A stretch of 5,990 nucleotides of DNA, taken from an uncultured Selenomonadales bacterium (GTDB taxonomy: Bacteria; Bacillota; Negativicutes; Selenomonadales; Selenomonadaceae). The stretch is taken from contig CALFJB010000043.1 in the NCBI GenBank assembly GCA_937877565.1, positions 1 to 5,990 of the forward strand. Direction: 5' to 3'. The translations under genes and the position numbers were made by a program. Below the pieces are notes generated by a model. That model saw nothing but the letters and a program-made list of their open reading frames with translations. It was not told where the DNA came from and searched no databases. Below, in pieces: positions 1 to 3,682 of this stretch (position 1 is the first letter of the stretch; each line of letters opens with the position of its first letter).

Positions 1-714
1 AGAATTAAACAACGCAATCTCAAAAAGCGTCCACGTTCTGACGCTGTCGGTCTTGAGGATATTGTTATCAAAGCATCGCCGGATTTTATGCTCAATCTTG
101 ACTTTGAAACCCGAGAAAATTATTTTTCCGATGCTCTTCATTTCTTACAAAATCGTTACGGCAAGGAAAATGTGATGTACTGCCAATGTCATCTTGACGA
201 ATCTTCTCCTCACATTCACGTCGGCATCGTTCCCATCACTCCCGATGGACGACTTTCCGCTAAATCTTTATTTTCACCAAAAACTCTCGAACAATTACAA
301 ACTGACTTTCACCGCGACGTTTCTTCTCGCTACGGACTCGAACGCGGCGAATCTCATGCAAAAAAATATCTTCCTATTCAAAAATTTAAGGCTCAGCAAG
401 CAAAAATCAAAACCGAACAATTTTCTCATGGTTTACAGATTGCCGACTTCAATCAACATAAACTTGAGCAAGTAAATAGAACTGTTCACTACGCTACCTC
501 TGGCTTTATTTTTACTTCCGAAGATAAAGAAAATGTTCAACTTCCCACTAAAGATTTTCTCTTTCTCAAACAGACTGCTGAACAAGGTTTAAAAGCCGTT
601 GCTCAAATCGAGCTTTTAAAAGATGACATTCAAAAAATCAAACATGACGAGGCTCAGGCTCGCTCCGATTTATCCTTTTTTCTCCATGAACTTAGAATAT
701 GTGTTCACAAATAA
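1..714 (+). CDS. mobV: MobV/Pre-family plasmid relaxase, 5' end outside window, 3' end cut by IS insertion
   Basis: MobV/Pre relaxases nick oriT and start conjugative mobilization or plasmid recombination. The frame is open from base 1, so the true start and the N-terminal motifs (perhaps 60-80 residues, judged from family length) lie outside the window. The visible 237 residues carry the diagnostic histidine/metal-binding motif HLDESSPHIHVG at visible residues 64-75, followed by the family-typical IVPITPDGRLSAKSLFSP. A charged, probably helical stretch follows (FKAQQAKIKTEQ, then LLKDDIQKIKHDEAQA). The native sequence ends at HEL; the last six residues (RICVHK) and the TAA at 712-714 come from the inserted IS. 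In MobM-type relaxases the catalytic domain is the N-terminal ~200 residues, so this truncated product may keep nicking activity. The family call is firm; whether it still works is inference. Confidence 0.88.
   Translation, partial: RIKQRNLKKRPRSDAVGLEDIVIKASPDFMLNLDFETRENYFSDALHFLQNRYGKENVMYCQCHLDESSPHIHVGIVPITPDGRLSAKSLFSPKTLEQLQTDFHRDVSSRYGLERGESHAKKYLPIQKFKAQQAKIKTEQFSHGLQIADFNQHKLEQVNRTVHYATSGFIFTSEDKENVQLPTKDFLFLKQTAEQGLKAVAQIELLKDDIQKIKHDEAQARSDLSFFLHELRICVHK
692..694 (+). repeat. Left target-site duplication (TTA) of the IS
   Basis: TTA here is repeated at 1510-1512, directly flanking the two IS ends. A 3-bp TNA duplication is typical of IS1031/IS427-type members of the IS5 family. 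It is supported because deleting the element plus one TTA restores the mob frame. Confidence 0.75.
695..709 (+). repeat. Left terminal inverted repeat of the IS
   Basis: GAATATGTGTTCACA pairs with the right end with 2 mismatches in 15 (positions 4 and 5). The inner ten bases, TGTGTTCACA, are identical at both ends. TTCACA within it also serves as the -35 box of the transposase promoter. Confidence 0.85.
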
Positions 715-732
715 AATTGAAAATGGTATAAT
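704..732 (+). promoter_or_regulatory. Transposase promoter within the IS left end
   Basis: The -35 box TTCACA (704-709, 5 of 6 matches to TTGACA) is separated by 17 bp from a perfect -10 box TATAAT (727-732), which has an extended -10 TGG just before it (724-726). The -10 box ends only 9 bp before the ATG at 742, so the mRNA should have a leader of a few bases or none. The only Shine-Dalgarno-like stretch (GAAG, 734-737) would lie at or before the transcript start. Strong transcription with poor translation initiation is plausible. Confidence 0.7.
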
Positions 733-741
733 GAAGATATT

Positions 742-1499
742 ATGAGAAAAGAATATGAAACAGATTTAACAGATGAGCAATGGGAAGCAATAAAACCATT
801 GTTCGTCAATATGAGAAAATACAAATGGGAAAAGCGGGAATTGGTCAATGCAGTTTTTTACCTTGTAAGAACGGGGTGTCAATGGAGAAATTTGCCACAC
901 GATTTCCCACCTGCTTTTACGGTACACAGTTTTTATCGCAGAGCCAGATTGAGCGGCTTGTGGGATAGAATATTGGAGCATTTAGTGGAACTTACGAGAG
1001 AGAATGCCGGAAGGAATCCCAGTCCCAGCTATGCGATAATAGACTCACAAAGTGTGAAGACCACAACAGGAAATGAATTGAGAGGATATGACGGGGGAAA
1101 AAAACGAAAGGACGAAAACGAATCATAATAGTTGATATAATGGGAAATTTGCTAATGGTTACAGTACATGCAGCAAACAAGCACGATACGATGAGCGGTA
1201 TCTTCCCCGCAATGTGGGCAGTTGAAAAGTATCCTTCAATAAGAAAAATCAGTGCAGATGGCGGCTACAGAGGAACATTTGAAGAGAATGTAAAAAGTGT
1301 GTTGGGAATAGAAGTAGAAATATCAATGAGAAAAGACCCTGCAAAATGGCAATTAATGGCAAAACGGTGGATAGTAGAGAGAACATTGTCATGGCTTAAT
1401 TGGTCAAGACGTCTGAGCAAAGACTATGAGATACTCGTTTGCTCTGAAGAAACTATGATTAAAATTTCCCATATTTATACATTGATAAAACGGCTGTGA
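742..1499 (+). CDS. IS5-family DDE transposase, two frames joined by -1 frameshift
   Basis: The transposase cuts and joins the IS ends. Frame one (742-1128) encodes the N-terminal DNA-binding region (LTDEQWEAIKPLF, CQWRNLPHDFP, typical of IS5-family proteins) and the first catalytic aspartate in YAIIDSQSVKT, then RGYDGGKK. Frame two (open at 1140-1499, really from about 1104) carries the second aspartate in ISADGGYRG and the glutamate region in RWIVERTLSWLNWSRRL. A -1 slip on the seven A residues at 1098-1104 gives the continuous sequence GYDGGKKTKGRKRIIIVDIM, which matches the usual family consensus GGKK-K-GRKRHI-VDT. The joined product is about 252 residues, normal for the group, with all three catalytic residues present. 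Frame one alone yields a 128-residue protein that lacks the second D and the E and may act as a regulator. The ATG at 742 has no good ribosome binding site. Confidence 0.92.
1098..1104 (+). promoter_or_regulatory. Probable programmed -1 frameshift site (A AAA AAA)
   Basis: Seven A residues are read as ..A AAA AAA in the frame-one phase, an exact X XXY YYZ slippery heptamer. Slipping back one base restores the conserved GGKK-TKGRKR sequence, and the frame-one stop lies at 1126-1128, just downstream. I see no convincing stimulatory hairpin or upstream Shine-Dalgarno spacing. A fixed or sequencing one-base indel in the A run is the alternative. Confidence 0.65.
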
Positions 1500-1509
1500 A
1501 CACAAGTTC
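1495..1509 (+). repeat. Right terminal inverted repeat of the IS
   Basis: TGTGAACACAAGTTC is the complement of the left end with 2 mismatches in 15. It contains the transposase TGA stop at 1497-1499, so the coding region runs to the very edge of the element. Confidence 0.85.
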
Positions 1510-1512
1510 TTA
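1510..1512 (+). repeat. Right target-site duplication (TTA) of the IS
   Basis: This is the second copy of the TTA at 692-694. Joining base 694 directly to base 1513 restores the mob codons CTT AAC AAA TTG in frame. Confidence 0.75.
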
Positions 1513-1991
1513 ACAAATTGGAAAAAAATACTGCCAATTATTCTGCTGTTCCTAAACTCTGGCGTAAACATATCGACGAGTCCATCGACTTTTGGAAAAA
1601 AACTTTTACCAACTACTGCCACGATGCCAATCGTGCCACTGTCAAAGTTTTTATCGCTACTCACGGCAACTTTGATAAAACTTATAACATCATGCACGAC
1701 ATTATCAAAAACACTGGTGTTAAAAATGTTGAAAAACATATTGCCGATTCTATCCGCTCTGCCAACCGACAACTTAAAACCAGTTCTCATCCAGAACCGC
1801 CTCCGCCTTCTTGGAAACCTCCCAAACCTGAACAAACCAATTACCAACAGCCTGATGAAACTGGTATGGTCTCCGCTAAACTTGTCAGTTTAGACTTTGA
1901 CGGTATTAACTGGGATATGGTCAACTGGGATTTACTTACCAACATCGCCAAAGACGAACTCCTTCATAAACTCGCTATGCGTGACCTTTAA
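1513..1991 (+). pseudogene. mobV: C-terminal part of the mobV relaxase, separated from its 5' half by the IS
   Basis: This stretch continues the relaxase frame once the IS and one TTA are removed; with the left part it gives 390 visible residues before the TAA at 1989-1991. It lacks the catalytic motifs and has no start codon with a ribosome binding site (the first candidate is a TTG at 1518), so it is probably not expressed by itself. The sequence shows a helical region (WRKHIDESIDFWKKTF), a proline-rich linker (PEPPPPSWKPPKPEQ) and an acidic, tryptophan-containing tail (FDGINWDMVNWDLL). In this family the C-terminal part is variable and thought to serve dimerization or membrane contact. I assign it as mob by frame continuity, not by a domain match. 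Confidence 0.82.
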
Positions 1992-2053
1992 AATTTTTTC
2001 CTACTATGCAACATATATCATTTTATTATATTTGACGTTTTGCCATATAACAA

Positions 2054-2119
2054 TGTACCGAGAAAAGGGAACGATTGTACCGAGAAAAGGGAACGATTGT
2101 ACCGAGAAAAGGGAACGAT
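2054..2119 (+). repeat. Three exact tandem 22-bp iterons (probable Rep binding sites)
   Basis: Three identical units, each TGTACCGAGAAAAGGGAACG followed by AT, lie at 2054-2075, 2076-2097 and 2098-2119 with no spacer. A period of about two helical turns, perfect identity, and position between a mob gene and a rep gene are the marks of plasmid iterons. The flank on the left (1992-2053) is AT-rich and could be the unwinding region. The likely binding partner is the protein encoded at 2710-3678. A looser copy (AAAAAAGGAACGA) occurs at 2239-2251. Confidence 0.85.
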
Positions 2120-2143
2120 AACTTTCAAAAAATAGGTGATTTT

Positions 2144-2165
2144 TGGCGTAACTACGCCATTTTTT
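2144..2165 (+). terminator. Possible rho-independent terminator on the plus strand
   Basis: TGGCGTA (2144-2150) pairs with TACGCCA (2153-2159), followed by six T residues (2160-2165). The loop is very tight, so the outermost 6 bp with a 4-base loop is the realistic form. It would stop transcripts leaving mob after the iterons. It could instead be a structural part of the origin. Confidence 0.45.
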
Positions 2166-2181
2166 CAAAAAATTTCATTTC

Positions 2182-2204
2182 TATAAGACTATATAAGTCT
2201 TATA
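2182..2204. repeat. Perfect 9-bp inverted repeat in the origin region
   Basis: TATAAGACT (2182-2190) and AGTCTTATA (2196-2204) are exact complements around the 5-base loop ATATA. No T-run follows on either strand, so this is not a terminator. It is a candidate protein binding site or origin hairpin. Confidence 0.6.
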
Positions 2205-2207
2205 TGC

Positions 2208-2236
2208 GCGTGTGCCCATTTTAAGGGGGCACACGC
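2208..2236. repeat. GC-rich 10-bp hairpin in the origin region
   Basis: GCGTGTGCCC (2208-2217) pairs perfectly with GGGCACACGC (2227-2236) around a 9-base loop. It starts 3 bp after the previous dyad. It stands out in an AT-rich region and has no adjacent T-run on either strand. It could be a single-strand initiation site or primase loading structure, but nothing in the sequence proves this. Confidence 0.6.
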
Positions 2237-2317
2237 TCAAAAAAGGAACGAAATCAAATCGCGGTGACACGCTGTCAGCTTTAAAATAAAAAAAAGCTCC
2301 CCAAAAATTTCTTTTTG

Positions 2318-2332
2318 AAAGGAACTTCCTTT
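2318..2332 (-). terminator. Short hairpin downstream of the ribbon-helix-helix gene, possible terminator
   Basis: AAAGGA (2318-2323) pairs with TCCTTT (2327-2332) around ACT. It lies about 40 bases past the stop of the minus-strand gene. The nearest minus-strand T-run (eight T, opposite 2288-2295) is too far for a textbook terminator, so confidence is low. Confidence 0.3.
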
Positions 2333-2343
2333 GAAAGAAAAAA

Positions 2344-2371
2344 ATTGTAAGTTGTAAATTGTAAGTTGTTA
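2344..2371. repeat. 14-bp tandem direct repeat overlapping the stop of the small repressor gene
   Basis: ATTGTAAGTTGTAA (2344-2357) is followed directly by ATTGTAAGTTGTTA (2358-2371), which differs at one base. The end of the second unit contains the complement of the TAA stop of the minus-strand gene. No function can be assigned. Confidence 0.5.
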
Positions 2372-2593
2372 GTCAACCGTGTTTTTAAATTGTCGGTAAG
2401 CCCGGATAGTTTTCTGATATTCTTCCTTTTGTAAGCCTTCACGCATCAAATTAACAATGACCGCTCCCAAGTTAATATCTTTAGCTACGGAAATAGCTTT
2501 AACTTCTTCAACGTCTTTGGGTTCAAGAAAAATTGAAATTTGATAACGATCGTTATTTTTGAGGCTTTTTGAAGTATTGGCTAGCCTAGCCAT
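2369..2593 (-). CDS. Small ribbon-helix-helix (CopG/Arc-like) DNA-binding protein, probable plasmid copy or rep repressor
   Basis: The 74-residue product has the layout of a ribbon-helix-helix protein. A short basic N-terminus (MARLANTSKSLKNNDR) leads into a strand, YQISIFL (residues 17-23). Helix one is about EPKDVEEVKAISVAKD (24-39), and helix two follows the turn at INLGAVIVNLMREGLQKE (40-57), ending in a charged tail. Such proteins bind operators as dimers and repress plasmid rep genes (CopG) or partner genes. The ATG at 2593 was chosen because the minus strand has GAAGGGGTG six bases before it and the homologous-looking part begins there; the frame extends upstream but reads into the promoter. 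It diverges from rep with interleaved promoters, which supports control of rep and of itself. An antitoxin-like role is less likely since no toxin gene is next to it. The fold call is by pattern. Confidence 0.75.
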   Translation of the reverse strand: MARLANTSKSLKNNDRYQISIFLEPKDVEEVKAISVAKDINLGAVIVNLMREGLQKEEYQKTIRAYRQFKNTVD

Positions 2594-2599
2594 AAAAAT

Positions 2600-2608
2600 C
2601 ACCCCTTC
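2600..2608 (-). promoter_or_regulatory. Ribosome binding site of the small repressor gene
   Basis: The minus strand reads GAAGGGGTG, 6 bases before the ATG at 2593-2591. This decides the start against the longer upstream frame. Confidence 0.7.
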
Positions 2609-2623
2609 AGATTTTTTAAGATA

Positions 2624-2652
2624 ATTATAACATTGACAAAAGGTTTTTTCAA
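2624..2652 (-). promoter_or_regulatory. Promoter of the small repressor gene, interleaved with the rep promoter
   Basis: On the minus strand TTGAAA (2652-2647) is followed after 17 bp by TATAAT (2629-2624), with TGT immediately upstream forming an extended -10 (TGTTATAAT). Its -35 box lies between the -35 and -10 boxes of the rep promoter, so the two cannot be occupied by polymerase together. Confidence 0.65.
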
Positions 2653-2660
2653 AGTATAAT
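2633..2660 (+). promoter_or_regulatory. Promoter of the rep/primase-helicase operon
   Basis: A perfect TTGACA (2633-2638) and a perfect TATAAT (2655-2660) are separated by 16 bp. This predicts a strong sigma-70/sigma-A promoter with a start near 2667 and a leader of about 43 bases to the TTG start. Such a strong promoter on an initiator gene would need repression. Confidence 0.78.
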
Positions 2661-2670
2661 GTTACATTAT
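2656..2670. promoter_or_regulatory. 15-bp palindrome overlapping the rep -10 box, candidate repressor operator
   Basis: ATAATGTTACATTAT is a perfect 7-bp inverted repeat around one central base. It covers most of the rep -10 box and the expected start site. The motif AATGTTA recurs on the minus strand at 2634-2628, where it overlaps the extended -10 of the repressor gene. The natural candidate binder is the ribbon-helix-helix protein encoded next door, but Rep autorepression is also possible. Confidence 0.55.
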
Positions 2671-2694
2671 CACAATATTTATTTACAATATTAT

Positions 2695-2701
2695 GGAGGT
2701 G
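2695..2701 (+). promoter_or_regulatory. Ribosome binding site selecting the TTG start of rep
   Basis: GGAGGTG lies 8 bases before the TTG at 2710. The in-frame ATG at 2659 sits in the -10 box, ahead of the expected transcript start, and cannot be used. The same heptamer precedes the primase-helicase gene. Confidence 0.75.
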
Positions 2702-2709
2702 CAAAAAAT

Positions 2710-3678
2710 TTGGAATCACTGGAAATTAGAAATCAATTTTATGTCAAAGATTATTCCGAATCCAATCCACTTCCTATGCAGTACGATGTTAATTTGACTA
2801 AATTGATGAAAAAATTACAGCAAGCAGACATAGGACAGAATTTTAAGACGGCATTCAATAAGAGCCAAACCATTTTTACCTTTGCAAGATTAGACTATAA
2901 CCGCTTTGGAATAACATTAGACAGAAAATTTGATGCGGTAGATGAGTTAATCCTGAACGCAATTTATTCGCTCGGTCGTGAGGCGGTCTGCGAAGATGAC
3001 GGTAGCGGACAATTTCGCGGGGCGTGGAAACCGATTTTTACAAGTCGAAAGATTTTACAACATATTTTCGGTAATGTCGCTGACCATTTTCAAAAGGAAA
3101 CTGTGGATGTCGTTGAACAACGCATTGAAGATATGAGTTATATGAAATTAACGTTGGATTTAAAAGATAATCTCGGCAATGATGCATATGTAATGGTGAA
3201 TGGAGAAAAATATCATCCAGTTTCCATCAGAGAAAATCTTCTCGATGTGACGGTTCTCAAGTTGAGATCGAATGCGTCGGGTAAAAATTTTGGAGTTTAC
3301 AGGTTGAACAGAAAATCTCCGCTGTTTGTCTATGCAGAGAATTTGAAACAGATAACATCGTGGTCGGCAATTCATATGGCGTTACCTTGTAGGAAAAGTA
3401 TTCAAAATGCAATTATTGCGAGTTATCTTTTGACAAAAATTTCGCTGATAAAAAATCCGAAGAATCACTATTTGAACACGGGTATTTTGTTTGACACGTT
3501 GTATGAAGAATTGAATTTAGATGTCAGCACACGGAAGAAGAAAAAAGCGATCCGAGATAATATCCAGTTGATGTTTGATTATTGGGTGAAGAGCAAGTTG
3601 CTGATTTCCTATGAGTTTATGAAAGTCGGCAAGACATTTCATAAAATTGTGTTCAATGTGAATTTGTCGGAGGTGTGA
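2710..3678 (+). CDS. Probable plasmid replication initiator (winged-helix Rep, RepC/Rep_3-like)
   Basis: The 322-residue product, read from TTG, has no motif I can name with certainty. The position, between iterons with a divergent repressor on one side and a primase-helicase on the other, points to the initiator that binds the iterons. The sequence fits two winged-helix-like halves. Residues about 70-140 hold a helix-rich segment (FDAVDELILNAIYSLGREA, then TSRKILQHIFG). The C-terminal 50 residues have a basic helix (RKKKKAIRDN), a second helix (IQLMFDYWVKSKLL) and a beta wing (ISYEFMKVGKTFHKIVFNV), as in Rep_3 and RepC-type initiators. No rolling-circle HUH or tyrosine motif is visible, so theta or strand-displacement replication is more likely. 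It is followed after 4 bases by the primase-helicase gene, whose ribosome binding site lies inside the end of this gene. Confidence 0.62.
   Translation: MESLEIRNQFYVKDYSESNPLPMQYDVNLTKLMKKLQQADIGQNFKTAFNKSQTIFTFARLDYNRFGITLDRKFDAVDELILNAIYSLGREAVCEDDGSGQFRGAWKPIFTSRKILQHIFGNVADHFQKETVDVVEQRIEDMSYMKLTLDLKDNLGNDAYVMVNGEKYHPVSIRENLLDVTVLKLRSNASGKNFGVYRLNRKSPLFVYAENLKQITSWSAIHMALPCRKSIQNAIIASYLLTKISLIKNPKNHYLNTGILFDTLYEELNLDVSTRKKKKAIRDNIQLMFDYWVKSKLLISYEFMKVGKTFHKIVFNVNLSEV
3669..3675 (+). promoter_or_regulatory. Ribosome binding site selecting the GTG start of the primase-helicase
   Basis: GGAGGTG lies 7 bases before the GTG at 3683 and overlaps the last codons of rep (stop TGA 3676-3678). This suggests translational coupling. 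Confidence 0.75.
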
Positions 3679-3682
3679 GAAC

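Larger units (their letters stand above)
695..1509 (+). mobile_element. IS5-family insertion sequence (IS1031/IS427-like), 815 bp, inserted in mobV
   Basis: The ends are GAATATGTGTTCACA (695-709) and, on the complementary strand, GAACTTGTGTTCACA (1509 back to 1495). These match at 13 of 15 positions and are flanked by TTA duplications. The element holds a promoter, a two-frame DDE transposase and almost nothing else. Its length and TNA target preference fit the IS1031/IS427 part of the IS5 family; the exact subgroup is not certain. Excision in silico gives the mob reading E-L-N-K-L-E-K across the junction, so the insertion is clean and both mob halves show no obvious decay. This suggests a recent insertion. 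The transposase stop codon (TGA, 1497-1499) lies inside the right inverted repeat. Confidence 0.92.
1992..2368. other. Gene-free region with the features of a replication origin (oriV)
   Basis: This 377-base stretch holds no convincing gene. In order it contains an AT-rich tract (1992-2053), the iterons (2054-2119), a hairpin followed by T residues (2144-2165), a perfect dyad (2182-2204), a GC-rich hairpin (2208-2236), an iteron-like half motif (2239-2251), a short hairpin (2318-2332) and a 14-bp tandem repeat (2344-2371). I find no clear DnaA box. The origin call rests on the iterons next to rep and primase-helicase genes and is an inference. Confidence 0.65.

Noticed and set aside
1404..1847. 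147-codon open frame on the minus strand
   Set aside because: It crosses the IS right end and the IS-mob junction, so it could not predate the insertion. It has no ribosome binding site and lies opposite coding sequence on the other strand.
2032..2051. A promoter (TTGACG followed by TATAAC) ahead of the iterons
   Set aside because: The two boxes are only about 7 bp apart, too close for a promoter, and no gene follows.
2054..2119. CRISPR array
   Set aside because: The three repeats abut with no spacers, so they are iterons and not a repeat-spacer array.
1897..2121. 74-codon plus-strand frame over the mob end and the iterons
   Set aside because: It overlaps the mob reading in another frame, and its C-terminus is made of translated iterons. 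Its hydrophobic look comes from AT-rich DNA.
2659..2709. ATG at 2659 as the rep start
   Set aside because: It lies within the -10 box, upstream of the expected transcript start, and lacks a ribosome binding site. TTG at 2710 has GGAGGTG at ideal spacing.
2594..2719. Upstream extension of the minus-strand small gene to an ATG at 2719
   Set aside because: The extension reads through both promoters and the rep ribosome binding site. GAAGGGGTG just before the ATG at 2593 marks the real start.
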